Positions 23,114 through 34,169 of a DNA stretch of 64,000 nt are shown here, in pieces (position 1 is the first letter of the stretch; each line of letters starts with the position of its first letter). The DNA comes from Ectobius pallidus (lineage: Eukaryota; Arthropoda; Insecta; Blattodea; Ectobiidae). The translations under genes and the position numbers were made by a program. Location of the stretch: positions 89,005,432 to 89,069,431 of the forward strand of contig CAXKWD010000009.1 in the NCBI GenBank assembly GCA_964059195.1, written 5' to 3'. The notes under the pieces are model-generated. The model saw only the letters and a list, made by a program, of their open reading frames with translations. It was not told the origin of the DNA and ran no database searches.

Positions 23114-23796
23114 GTAGTAGTAGTAGTAGTAAATGATTTATTTTGCCTGGCAGAGTTAAGGCCATAAGGCCTTCTCTTCCACTCAACCAGGTTTCAGAAA
23201 ATATATACAATGTAGGTTTACATAAATAGCAAATTAGTGAATAAGAGACTTATGACTAATACTAAGACTAAGGTTAAGGCTAATCATAATAATAAATTAA
23301 ATAAGTAAAAAGCATAGATTTCATAAAAAGCATAGGCTTCATAGAGAGCGTAAGTGTCATCAAAGAAAATAGTAATAATGTTACAAGTAAAACAAGGAAT
23401 ATGTAAAATTATCTTATAATGGCAATTTAAGTCTAGCTGTAGATAGGTTTTAAGGAGACTAAGTAATGTTATGTTCAGTGAGAGATGGAGTGACTACAAA
23501 GAGCTAGTTCTGTTCAGTGGGCAATAATTGTTTAATAAGCGCAGATTTGAAAGAGTGTACACTCCGACTACCCCTAATATCTTGTGACAAGGTATTCCAA
23601 GAACGGGCTGTGGCTATGGTGAATGAATGAGAGTATGAGGTTGTATGATGACTAGGAATTGATAACAGAGAGTTGTGCTGCGAGCGTGTACCATGATTAT
23701 GGTAGGAGGAGAGAAATGCAAATCGGGGAGCCAAGTAAAGAGGTATGGAAAACTTAAGAATTTGGTATAATAAGCACAGAGAGTGGACCAAACGTC
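23114..23796 (-). mobile_element. 5'-truncated LINE insertion
   Basis: A 683-bp insertion flanked by TATTTTTA at 23106-23113 and 23797-23804. On the minus strand it begins with reverse-transcriptase C-terminal coding sequence, continues through about 390 bp of 3' UTR and ends in a (TAC)n-type run at 23114-23131. 5' truncation, a target duplication and a simple-repeat 3' tail are hallmarks of target-primed LINE integration. It landed within the Harbinger-like element and so is younger than it. Confidence 0.85.
23504..23796 (-). pseudogene. LINE ORF2 C-terminus
   Basis: The minus strand reads RRLVHSLCLLYQILKFSIPL, YLAPRFAFLSSYHNHGTRSQ, SFTIATARSWNTLSQDIRG and FKSALIKQLL before the stop at 23504-23506. 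NTR followed by RxWNxLPxxIR and FKxxLxxxL is the usual C-terminal tail of Jockey/CR1-like LINEs. The frame is open for the whole preserved length, so decay since insertion is limited. The codons just upstream (NGIKN) come from the host element, not the LINE. Confidence 0.85.
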
Positions 23797-24308
23797 TATT
23801 TTTAATGCCATTTTACATGAAAAAAGTCTTTTTCGAGATTATCTCGAAAACGGCTCTAACGACATTGAATAAATATTGTACATGAGGTGCTTATTCTAAG
23901 AATAAAACTTCTATTTGAATTTTTCATAAAAATTATCTGAAGGGTAATTGTAAGCCACCCACTGTTTCTAGAAACTTAATTTTGCCTAGTGAACAATAAA
24001 GCTTTGCATCTGGTTGGACTAACTGAATGCGTGCTCTTAGCAATACGGCCTGCAGTTCAATATCAGAATGTGAAGTGAAATGGTGTATTGCCCATGCTTA
24101 GGGTAAAAAAAAGTTATGTGAGTGCGTTAATCAGATTTTATTGGGGATGCTGTGCGATATGGTAACGACATTATCTTAATTTTTACAACCAGTTTACATG
24201 AAGAGGTTGTCTCACATAATATGTTATACTAAGAGGCAAAACTTTAATTTTGGCAGAGAATGTTACAATTATTGAAATAACTCATTTTCAACAGATAAGG
24301 GTTAATAT

Positions 24309-24540
24309 TAAATATTTAATACACTATTCCACCTTTACCCTTAACATATAATATACAACTTATTATGAAAATGCATTTCGGCGTATGCTGCGCCATCTTC
24401 AGTTCAAATAAGATGTAATGAACACCACAATTCTTCTCAAATAATGTTATGTATGGCGCAGCATACGCCGAAATGCATTTTCATAATAAGTTGTATATTA
24501 TATGTTAAGGGTAAAGGTGGAATAGTGTATTAAATATTTA
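24309..24540. repeat. Perfect 88-bp inverted repeat
   Basis: Arms 24309-24396 and 24453-24540 are exact reverse complements over all 88 bases, around a 56-bp unpaired centre. The outer part is AT-rich (TAAATATTTAATACAC) and the inner part is GCATTTCGGCGTATGCTGCG. Perfect identity in a region of decayed repeats implies recent formation, or selection or conversion keeping the arms alike. A transcript would form a long hairpin. Adjacent on the left to the end of the Harbinger-like element. Confidence 0.95.
24359..24412 (-). ncRNA. Hammerhead-ribozyme-like motif
   Basis: The minus strand reads CUUAUUUGAA, CUGAAGA, U, GGCG-loop-CGCC, GAAA, UGCAU, then UUUCAUAAUAAG. This supplies the conserved hammerhead core CUGANGA and GAAA, stem II (GGCG/CGCC), a minimal palindromic stem III, and a stem I from GAA/UUC extended by CUUAUU/AAUAAG. 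A U after CUGAAGA is extra relative to the canonical core, and the predicted cleavage base is U. Related core-like blocks lie at 40856-40925 and 42551-42590. Activity is untested and the fit is by eye. Confidence 0.35.
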
Positions 24541-24589
24541 GAGAATGTTACGTTTCACATAATTTTCTTACGCGTGGTATACTGTTCCC

Positions 24590-24660
24590 ACAACTGCTAG
24601 TGGTAAGAGATTCTGCCTGCTATTTACGTGGTTGTGGTTTCGTGTCCTGCACAAGGGAAG
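24590..24660 (+). mobile_element. tRNA-like SINE head, degraded
   Basis: CTAGTGGTAAGAGATTCTG resembles an A box and TTGTGGTTTCGTGTCCTGC a damaged B box at tRNA spacing. No body is recognisable. Confidence 0.4.
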
Positions 24661-26767
24661 TTCATATTTCATAGATATGTTCTCCTTACAATATTCGGTT
24701 TGTTCCTAGAGATACTCAAAAAGCGTCATCGCATGCGCGTTCAGTTCGCTGACAATGGACATTAGTCTCTGCGATATTTAGCGCAGGAATGTTTTTGATA
24801 ACCTTCTTCGAGGGGCGTCAACGTCCCAAGCTGAAAACCTTGGTTCAATTGTAAAAAAATAAGTTTGAACTAACCCATGCAACGTTTAACATGCATTTTA
24901 TCAGTGTTTTAGTTGTAAAAAAATACTTAGGAGTATTTACTATAGTAGTTTGCGTAATTATATGGAATTTCAATTTTTAAATACTTAAAACTCTAACACC
25001 CCAGCTAAACACTGCTTGTCTGGATACGATGGGGCTACAAGCAAAGCTAGAAAATAATAATGACCCCACCGTTATGAACATGTACTGGATTTTATCTAGC
25101 GTGTTTAGTTGTAATAATCTTAAATTCACTTTTTTGTACTTAAAGTTTAATATAGGCCTAAGTGTAACGTATAGGCCTAACATACAATGAAATCACTCAT
25201 ATAATGACAAAGGCAAATTTCAGTTAAGCTGAAGAAAGTATTAATAAACATGAAGTAATTGCAACATTGGCTTGAAAAGTTCCATTTTTTGGCTAATAGT
25301 ATTATCTGAGGTAGCGTAGGAAGCCGTTGCTCATTTAATGTATTCATATGTTCTGAAATTACCCCGTAGCATGATAGACTCGTAAAAATTGTAATTTGAA
25401 AGAAATTTTTCGCTTCATAATGTCACTTTACGCCAACGGCTACTTCGATATCAGAAGACTTTTTTTTTTTTGGTGCATGTTAATTTTGCAGAAGAACATC
25501 GGGAAAGGGAGCCGGAAGCGAAAAGATAATTAGTGAAATTGTGCTGGAGCATTCGCAGAGATAACAAGTGGATACGGGTGATATAAAGAACTCCCAGCAT
25601 CCTTCTCTGCTACTACCATCATCATGTGGATTACATACATGGTAGAACTGCTATCAACATTATTTTAAGAAAAAATTAAAAAAAGTTTCTCTGTCTCATG
25701 TAACACCGAGATGAAAGTTTTGTTATAGGTAATCCCAGGAGAGATTACGAGTTTATCGATATAATTTATCTGATGAAACCTGTAATTTCGAGTATAATTT
25801 ATTAAGACTAAATGAAAAAAATGCAACGGATTTTGTAAATGATAATTAATTTCTTACTTTACTGTCAATGTTCTGTCAACCGTTAGATCACGGCATACTA
25901 GATGAATGAACAGTCCATGAATCGATTCGATCAATCGACCGAGTTCGTGGTAGTTGCTTACATCGAAAAACTATAAAAGCAAACGAACTGCCCTGCACCG
26001 AATCGAAATTGTGTTTTTATTCAATGGGATAAAAGACAATTTTCAAACAAGTTATGTTGTAGAAAAATAATGTGTTTTCATTCTGCTCAATTGCAGCATG
26101 TGACGCATTAATCACCGCACTTTGATGTCTTACCTGTTCAGTAACGAGCTGACGTTTTATCAGATAAAATTGCATCTTTGCGATCCGAGGAAGGATATTA
26201 TAAGATATACGATCTATATCCGAGGAATCGCTAAACGTTATTGGTCAATATCAAACAAGCGGCGAGTAGTATTACATGAGGCATATCCGCTCCCACCACT
26301 TCCCCCAGAGTCACCCCCACCCCAATAATCTCTGCATAGACTTCTAGCGCTATGATATCCAGCGGCGAGGCCTTGCACTGTGCTGTTCCCAACCCACCCA
26401 AATAATTAAGCCTTATGGACAACCAGCGCCTTGATATATCATCATTTAGGCCCTTTTGTCAACCAGTTCATGATGTGACGTCACCCAGCCTCAAAACTTA
26501 ATGAAAATTAAATTTCCTGGTAATTTATTTACATCATATTAATCATTCAGAATAAAGCGATACCATTGCGGGAGTTTGCATTCAGTAAGACAAAAGAATA
26601 CCTCCATCCTTCCATCGAAACTTGATGAAAATAAAAACTACCTGACACGTTCTGTTTAAGTCCTTATAACCAATCATCAATCATAGCGTAATAAGAGGCT
26701 GTCGTCACCCAGACAACTCCTTAACCTAAAATAATATTTAAGGAGGTAGAACAGGACCTGCATAACC
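24661..26767. other. No gene recognised
   Basis: GTCACCCAG occurs near 26480 and 26705, leading into the tandem array. No coding motif was seen in the first part. Confidence 0.4.
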
Positions 26768-27300
26768 AAATAAAATAAATATTGTGTGTAACCAAATTGT
26801 TTCCACATTCCATTGCTATTCTAAGGATGCACAGCTGTTATCTCCTGAAGGCATTGTACTAGCCACCTATTCTAAATAAAGTAATATAGTTAACCAAATT
26901 ATTTTCCACAGTCCGTTGCTAGTCTAAGAATGCAGCGCCGTAGTCTCCTGATGGCATCGTACTAGTCATCCCAGGCCAAATAAAATAAATATTGTTAATA
27001 ACCAAATTACTTTCCACAATCCGTTGCTAGTCTAAGGATCCAGCGCCGTAGTTTCCTGGAGGCATTGTACTAGCCACCCCAGGTCAAATAAAATAAATAT
27101 TGTTAATAACCAAATTATTTTCCACAGTCCGTTGCTAGTCGAAGGATGCAGAGCCGTAGTCTCCTGAAGGCATCGTACTAGCCACCCCAGGCCAAATAAA
27201 ATAAATATTGTTAATAACCAAATTATTTTTCCACAGTCCAATGCTAGTCTAAGGACGCAGCGCTATATATCTGTAATTCTAAAGGCCACACTAGCCACTC
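26768..27300. repeat. Tandem repeat, five units of about 104-108 bp
   Basis: Units start at about 26768, 26874, 26978, 27086 and 27194. Each has AAATAAAATAAATATTG, AACCAAATTA, TTTCCACAGTCCGTTGCTAG and GCCGTAGTCTCCTG, followed by GCATCGTACTAGCCACCCC. The last two full units are 108 bp, a multiple of three, so a minus-strand ORF (27032-27241) repeats the same 36 residues. That is a consequence of the period, not evidence of a protein. The outermost units are most diverged, as usual for arrays. Confidence 0.9.
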
Positions 27301-27589
27301 TTATTGTTGTCAATTAATAAAGAGCTGCATTCCCAGAACTAACAAAGAAACAGGAAAACACATACGAGTAGGCTACTTGTAAGTATTAAAGATTTAAAAC
27401 ACCAAGCCCGTCAAAGATAGATAGACGATGTAGTTCTATTATTCTATTCTATACGAATTTATGAAATAAAATTCACATCATATTCATCTGTCAACAAACA
27501 GTTGAGAAACGATACGTATTATCTACCGCCGTCTCGAGAATTACACACGAGTAATACAGTCTAGAAGGCAGTGGTATTATCAGTGTTTA

Positions 27590-27827
27590 CAGTTAGCTTT
27601 GGAACTGCATAATCGAATCTGAGATCGTTTTCCCAGGCGGCGCTTTCTAAACGTGGAATGTACGCTAAAGCCGGAATTTTAGCTGTTTCATTAATTATTA
27701 TTAATTGTTTAGTTTACGAATCATTCGCGTGCATGTCTTAATAATTATAATGCTTTAATAATTATTATACTCTTAATTTTTAATTTTTCAATTAATTATC
27801 ATGGGCGAAGCCGTGGGTACCTGCTAG
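27590..27827 (+). mobile_element. Helitron-like 3' fragment
   Basis: AATCGAATCTGAGATCG, AATTATTATACTCTTAATTTT and GGGCGAAGCCGTGGGTACCTGCTAG end at 27827, followed by T, as in the complete copy at 4627. The 5' part is lost. Confidence 0.6.
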
Positions 27828-28388
27828 TACAGTACAATACAGTCCATTAAATCCCAATTTGAAATATTGTACTGTATTTGCCTCCTAAATATGGAATGTA
27901 CGGTTCGAAATGTTATTTATTTTCTTTATCAGTTCCCTTAATTTGATCTGAGTTCTTTTCGAAGCGAACTAAAGGATCAAGATTTAATCGTCTTATTAAT
28001 AATAATAATAATAATAATAAATATTTATATTCCTTTTCAGAACGTTTTGAAAAGTGAAGTTATAAATCTAAGTGACTTGAATTTCTCCTGTAAAAGTGTT
28101 TTAAAGCGTTCCGTAGTGAGATTATAAGTGTTTAACTACTATTTCTGAGGGTTTAGTGCATAGTTGCATGCGTAAATTAGCTGTTTTCCTGCATAACTAA
28201 ATAAGGTATGGAAGGTGATTTTTTATTTTTATTTCTACTACTTTAGTGAAAGATGAAACTGTAAGTTTTTATGAGAAATATCTTAAACACAGAAGGAAAA
28301 ATGACAAAATTAATAATGTTCGAAGATTGCTTGAAGTAGGTTTCAACTTGCAAGAAATTATCATACCTTTTCGAAACTTCATGTACCC
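27828..28388. other. No gene recognised
   Basis: Includes an (AAT)n tract at about 28000-28021. Nothing else seen. Confidence 0.4.
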
Positions 28389-28551
28389 CTTGGTTGTGCG
28401 GCAATTTCTCCGACAGCTGAGTATTGCACGTAGCCTAGTCGTTCTTAACAGGCGGAGCTCCCTATAATCCTCGGTTGTGCGGCAATTTCTCTGACGCTAA
28501 GTATTGCACGTAGTATAATCGTTCTTAACAGGCGTAGCCTTCTGTACTGCA
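28389..28551. repeat. Two-copy tandem duplication, 81-bp period
   Basis: TTGGTTGTGCGGCAATTTCT, GAGTATTGCACGTAG, TCGTTCTTAACAGGCG starts at 28390 and again at 28471 with few changes. A simple local duplication. Confidence 0.85.
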
Positions 28552-30049
28552 AAGGGATATAATTTCCTTTCTGACCGTGTTATCTCCCAGCAATTAATTT
28601 AAATTCAGTCAATTGTTAGAGATGGGACTATCGGGATGAAGGCACACATAGTCCATGTAATGCAAAATTGACAGCATAAAGAAGATTTCTTCCCGACTGA
28701 TATATATAAAGAAAATGTAAAATTTCTTAACAATATCTTATTTTACGTACATTTGAAATTTGGACTGAAATTTGTAAATCTTGTACATGCTAGTTAAAGT
28801 TCTATTCTACATACCTATTTAAGGACCTCGAGTTTGAAAATCGAAAGTTCTTCATTAGTTAATTTTGAATGTCAAAATACAAAACACGAGCGTCGCCGGG
28901 CCTTTTAAGCTAGTTTTATACATCTCCCGTAACACAATCAAACAACACCTTGCACTGAACGTTTTACCGATGAACATTGTACGACAAAAAAATCGTTTCT
29001 CTGTATCTTCCTACACTAATATTTAAATAAAGGTACGATCGTTGGTAGCCTTCCCACTGTGGTTGAATACGGGAATGACTTCAGTAATAATTACTAGGGC
29101 AGATAATTAGTGTGGGCAGATACTCCAAAACCAATCCTTGCAATAAGGTTAACATACAAGTATAAAGTAACTTTTTTAGTCATTTCCAAACAATGCAATT
29201 AGAGGAATGTATTTGTTATGGCTTATACAAACCTACGCACGAACCTACAGGGTTTCCAGGAAAATTAAACAGGAAATATTAAGCGAGATACCAAAAAATA
29301 TAAAAGCAAGAATCAACAAGAACGGGGAATTCTTTTTCTCTCTTGTTATTCGGATTGCATTGTTTTCCTGTTAAATTTTTCTTATCATACACAAAACACC
29401 CATGTTTTAGGTGGGACTAGAACCCACAGCCTCCTTCAACAACAGCTCCAAGGCTAAAGAGAACGGTAATCAATTTGAGGGGTGTTTGTGAAACATTGGG
29501 AGCCGCGAGCCCCTTGGTGTCCTTGTAAAGAAGGGAACAGGTGGAATGATGGTTTACTTACTTACTCAATGGCAATAGGGCAATTCTCTGGAAAGTGAAA
29601 CCATGGGACCAAATTTTGGAATTGCAACAAATGTATTTATTTTATTATGAATGTGAAGAACACACATTAAATGATTGTAAAAATAAAAACATACTCAATA
29701 TTTTACTAGTAGTAAAATAGTAATAGTAGTAGTAATAAATTTCTAAAGTTTTGCATAACAGGAGGAGAGAAAAGTGTCAATTTATACTCAATATTTAAAC
29801 ACTTGTAACAAAATAACTATTCACAGTATCTTTTTAACAATTACATATGATAAAACCACAAGAAAACTAAGTATTATCATAAACAGAAACATGTCAACAT
29901 GTCAACAAACCCACACTAAACATTTTAATACTCTTTCCTGCAGCTTTTCAATAGTATCCCGTGCATCACGGAAAACATGAATTTTTTAATATTATGAAAA
30001 AAACAACTGCAAGTATTGGCTTGAAAACTCTATTTGACTTATATTTAAT
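28552..30049. other. No gene recognised
   Basis: GGTGGGACTAGAACCCACAG near 29410 resembles an inverted B-box arm, but no matching A-box arm is convincing. No coding motif. Confidence 0.4.
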
Positions 30050-30340
30050 GACACTAAATTATTACATCACATTAATTCAATCAGATAATCACTTTTTAAC
30101 AATTTTACAGGTGATTTGCAGTTTTACTTGTAAAGAACTTCTAATCTGTTAATGTTTCAAATGTGAACTGAAAATACGAGTATTTTTAAAACATATCTAT
30201 TGGAAGTTTTTAACAACAAGGAGGTAGAGGTAATTGTGTTATTACTTGTTATTATCCGTTCACATTTCAGTTACAGTAAAACCAAAATATTCGTGACTCT
30301 TTTTCGAAAAAAAAATCGACAATTTAGCGCATATACTGCA
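30050..30340 (+). repeat. Dispersed repeat module C, copy 1
   Basis: TATTACATCACATTAATTCA, CACTTTTTAACAATTTTACA, GTAAAGAACTTCTAATCTGT, CTATTGGAAGTTTTTAAC and AGTAAAACCAAAATATTCGT follow in this order. The whole module recurs at 35080-35400 and its right half at 36402-36556. Noncoding, with no clear ends. Confidence 0.7.
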
Positions 30341-31338
30341 TAATTGGGATCTTTTACCGAATATATAACTGAAATATGACGTTAAATTACAAATATGATC
30401 GAAATATGACCAAGGCCATGCAGTGTCCAAAATATGACGTTATATGTCAAATAAAAACGTCCCGATTAGGATAGAAAATATGCAATTCATGTTTAATTTG
30501 TGTTTGCGGCAAGAATGGAGGTCAGGATACAAATATGACAATGTTATAAACATCCGAACACTAATTATTACACTGAATTAATTGAACATATTATTTTTGC
30601 TTGGAATTCTCGATTTTTCAGATTTTTGGCACTTAGATCAATTAGCATGTGAACTCTGCAAGTGTTAATATAGGCGAAAAATTTAATAGCCTACCCATAC
30701 AGAATGTTACTGGGTGATGGGGTCCAGTGAACTAGAATGTTCCGTTATTGCGAAGTTTTATTCTCCTGTATTATCAGATTTGCAACAGCTTACATTTCAT
30801 GCGGTTTTCCTACACTCGCAGATCAAGCTGGATTGTATATCTAGAGCAGTTGCTGCCTAGTTCAATTCCACCGCACTTCGCTACTCTCACCACAGTGTTT
30901 GAAGTGTTCCATCACATTCCAATACCTAGCACGGGAGTATAATCATTATACAATTTTATAGAAAAAAAGTTTCAGTCCAAAATTGCATAGTAGCGTATGG
31001 AATGTCAATCTACTTTTAACCAATAATATGCAACGGATAATGAATTCAAACTCTACATAGCCATCGTATCGAGTCTTCAACAAAAATGTTAAGCTCTACA
31101 AACATCTGGATATTACTGCTTCTATGTTATTTAAATATATAACTTTTTGAAAATAGGCTACGTGATGAAACACTTATTTAATAAACTGCTTTAGAACTGC
31201 TAATTAAACTTTTAGATCATATTATTTTTGTCCTATTTGTTCATTTTTTACTTATTAATTTGTATTGTTAACTTCACAAAAATGATTGTTTACACAACCC
31301 TTGAACTAATGACGAAGTTCATCTGTTTGTTCAATAGT
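30341..31338. other. No gene recognised
   Basis: A short array of AAATATGAC-type words around 30370-30480 was noted. No gene. Confidence 0.4.
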
Positions 31339-31438
31339 ATATTGCGATACAAGTGCCGTAAGCGGTGCATACGGATCGAGGAAAGAGTTTTTTCAATTTC
31401 CGAGATCCGTTATGCGCTTACGGCTCGAGTATTGCATG
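31339..31438. repeat. Imperfect inverted repeat
   Basis: ATTGCGATACAAGTGCCGTA-AGCG-GTGCATACGGATC pairs with GATCCGTTATGCGCTTACGG-CTCGAGTATTGCA around a short AT-rich loop, giving stems of about 40 bp with mismatches. CTTACGGCACTTGTGC reappears at 31660, so part of the arm is itself repeated. Possibly a small foldback element. Confidence 0.6.
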
Positions 31439-32099
31439 CTATTTTTTGCACGACGATTATTTATATCGATTTATTGATATTAATTGATATATTAGCTGAA
31501 AAAATTATGTTTATACACTATTGAAGATGGAGGTTATATTTCAGAAAGTGATTCGCATATGCTGGTTGTTATGGGGACCGAATATTTGTCCTGTTAAAGT
31601 CGCCACAAACTAGGGGCCTTGGTTCCGGTCTTCCATAAAGGCTTGTATTATGATGGATTTACTTACGGCACTTGTGCTTTTTGTAATTTTTACCGCACGG
31701 AGATTTCTTTTGTTTTCATAGCAACCAGATCGTGTGGGAATGTCAAGTTACGATCCACAGCAACAATATTCGTAAGTACCACTAATTAGTTACGTCGAGC
31801 AAAAAAAATATACAAACAAACAATAAAGGAATTAAATTTATGAATTAGAGATATTACAATATCACCGCAATCAGAAATCCCAATTTTATTAGGCCTACTC
31901 ATTGTATGGTGTTTTAGGTCCACAATTTAATATGTGTATAAAAGAGGGGAAAATTATTAAAGCATTGTTAAAGTAAGCTTTTATGTAGCCTTTATCATGA
32001 TTGCGAAATTTGACATTATAAAAGTTCAAGGTAAATTATCTCATTCAGTTGGTTGTCAATACAATAGATTTATCAGCATATTCAACAGTAACAATTATT
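31439..32099. other. No gene recognised
   Basis: CTGGTTGTTATG near 31561 and CATAGCAACCAG near 31717 form a 12-bp near-perfect inverted pair about 165 bp apart, possibly ends of a small MITE. No coding motif. Confidence 0.35.
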
Positions 32100-32200
32100 A
32101 TTGATCGAGATTAGCAGGTCCAGGGTTCAAACCCCGTGTCCAGCCAATTTGACTTTGATTTTTTCATGGATTCGCCAGACGTAAAGGCAAATACCGAATT
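32100..32200 (+). mobile_element. tRNA-derived SINE, 5'-truncated
   Basis: GGTCCAGGGTTCAAACCCCG holds a B box, and the body CCAATTTGACTTTGATTTTTTCATGG with CGTAAAGGCAAATACCGAAT matches the SINE at 62790-62975. The A-box half is missing. Confidence 0.7.
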
Positions 32201-33064
32201 GGAAATTAACTTACTATGACTCATCGCCGCTGTTTTACCCTTATCATATCGAATAAAATTGAATATAAGGAAAGATGTATTATTTTGATGAAACATGAGA
32301 TGTATTGTTATGCTCCTAAGGCAAATCTAATGTGTAACTTTTCCCAGATTTATCTCATTATTAATGTATTTATTCATAAGGGTAATGTTGATTATTTTAC
32401 ATTATTTATAATTTGCTTTGATTTCAATATTTAAAATATTAATTAATACTATAATTATGTTAAACAGGTTCATTGTAGTATACCTAATTGTGCTTGGGGA
32501 CGGAGTTCAGTATCTTTATCACGATATTAATTGGGGCATGTGTCTAGCCGATCATTCTGTTGACAAGTTTGATTGACCAAGTCTGTATACAACAAAGGAC
32601 ATGATCATACATGTACATGCCTGTGATTCCTAAATCAGACTTGAGGTTCAGTGAATTTGGAAACATATATATCAGCATCCCAGCTAAATCAATGTAGTTT
32701 TCCATTAAGTGCAACAAACAACTGACATAAATGGGGTCAGCTGCATACTGGTGGGGGGAGAAACGTGTGTCCACAATGATTACGGAATCAGTGACTTATG
32801 CGATTTCTGGAACGAGTGGTTTGGTTTGGTCGCCTTAGTTTCTCGCTCCATGGAACACACATTGTGATGGGGCGAGCGTGTTGCTAAGTCTGGGGTGTTA
32901 TCCGGTCGGCTATTGTACTCATGATTGATGATTGGTGTGAAGATGAATCCTTCAATTGAAGTCCACTCGGTGTAGAGCAGAACATTACACCAGGGCAGTC
33001 AGTCGTGGCGATTGTCTGAGCCACATTATGTTCAGACTTAGCTATCGACTCCAATAGCGTGTTG
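32201..33064. other. No gene recognised
   Basis: Minus-strand ORFs at 32544-32774 and 32884-33075 have no recognisable domain. Confidence 0.4.
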
Positions 33065-33072
33065 GTTATTGC

Positions 33073-33622
33073 CAAGGCCCGGATTCTGATGACTTAAAAT
33101 TGTTTGAAAAATGACCTATAAAATGACACTGAATTTTAAAGAAAATGACTGAATAATTATAAAGAATGACCTAAAACATAAATGACCCCATTTATGTCAT
33201 TTATGTACACAAAGTTATAGACTGATTTATACATAATTGTAAAAGTGTAAATGCAGAAAGGAAGTTGTAGGTCTAAAAACTTTGGAGCATCTGAAAAGAA
33301 AAGTAAGAAAATTGATTTTAAAGTATATTCTACAAAATGTTGCATTATAATAACCTATTAATTCATTTATTTTAAAAAGTGAATATGTTCAATTTAAATG
33401 CATGAAAATGACTAATGGAAGCAAATTACACGAAAATGACAAAACAATGACGTAAAATTGCAATAAATGTCCTAAAAAAATAAAATGGCATAAAATGACA
33501 AAAATGACCTAATATAAATGCATTTCTGTAATCTAGAGGTCATGATAAGGATTTATCTATAAGTTGACGAAGTCTATGAAGCATCAATAAAAAGATGACC
33601 TGTCATCAGAATCCGGGCCCTG
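33073..33622 (+). mobile_element. hAT-type element, family B, copy 1
   Basis: The 550-bp element has ends CAAGGCCCGGATTCTGATGAC and GTCATCAGAATCCGGGCCCTG. The 8-bp duplication GTTATTGC lies at 33065-33072 and 33623-33630. The subterminal regions are packed with about ten AATGAC words, mostly in the same direction. Repeated subterminal words are known transposase-binding sites in hAT elements. No coding capacity. The second copy is at 47384-48118, inverted. Confidence 0.93.
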
Positions 33623-33667
33623 GTTATTGCAAATAATGTGGGTCTTATATCTTTACATTATGTTTCG

Positions 33668-33785
33668 ATCTTAAAAGTTTTGTATCTGAAACAAGCTGTT
33701 AAAATGACATTTGAATGGTTAATGTTACAAGAAAGAATCGCAGTACCCCATAGATCCCCCCCGGTGATCCCCTCCCGAACAGTAC
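33668..33785 (+). repeat. Duplicated segment D, copy 1
   Basis: AAAAGTTTTGTATCTGAAAC, TTTGAATGGTTAATGTTACA, GCAGTACCCCATAGATCCCC and GATCCCCTCCCGAAC recur at 34170-34285 in the same order with scattered changes. Between the copies sits the SINE-like repeat at 33840-34085. Confidence 0.75.
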
Positions 33786-33839
33786 AATACAGTAGAGTCC
33801 CGCCAATCCGGCATCCGGTTAACCCGGAACAATCAATAA

Positions 33840-34085
33840 ATTTACCATAGGCAGATGGCAGGATTGGGGGCATGTGATCAGCATGCCGACACCCACGGTC
33901 GTTAATGGTGGTTTCCATGACCGGAGCCGCTACTTCTCTATCAAGTAGCTCCTCAATTTGAATCACGAGGCTGAGTGCACCCCGTTCCAGACCTCCCTAC
34001 CTCAGAAAAATCCGAGGAGGTACCGGGGATCGAAACCGGGCCGACGGATCTGTAGTCAGCGACGGCGGTGTACAGCCGCGGACAA
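33840..34085 (-). mobile_element. SINE-like composite repeat
   Basis: The left part (to 33925) matches 19800-19925 inverted. The right part reads on the minus strand CCGCGGCTGTACACCGCCGTCG then CCCGGTTTCGATCCCCGGTA, a B-box arm. The family appears to be a tRNA-like head plus the body also seen at 19.8 kb. It is inserted between the two copies of segment D. Confidence 0.5.
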
Positions 34086-34169
34086 GATCTACTTATACAG
34101 TACTATTAAAATGAAGTTGTAGGAAAAATTACATTTATTTAAGAAAACATCGATTTTTATAATACCCAT

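Larger units (their letters stand above)
22841..24262 (+). mobile_element. Harbinger-like element, split by a LINE
   Basis: It starts CTTCCTCTGCCC, ends GGCAGAGAATG, and is flanked by TTA at 22838-22840 and 24263-24265. The first 41 bp fold into a hairpin. Removing the LINE and one of its target duplications leaves about 731 bp, matching the copies of 709 bp (37628-38336) and 737 bp (56816-57552). Three-base TTA/TAA duplications are typical of PIF/Harbinger transposons. No transposase is present, so the superfamily call rests on the duplications alone. Confidence 0.75.

Noticed and set aside
25765..25800. CTGATGA near TTTCGAG, hammerhead-like
   Set aside because: No GAAA after a stem; spacing and pairing do not fit.
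27032..27241. Minus ORF with a repeated membrane-like 36-residue unit
   Set aside because: Explained completely by a 108-bp tandem repeat whose period is a multiple of three.
29400..29450. Inverted B-box-like GGGACTAGAACCC
   Set aside because: No A-box partner at tRNA spacing, so support is too thin for a SINE call.
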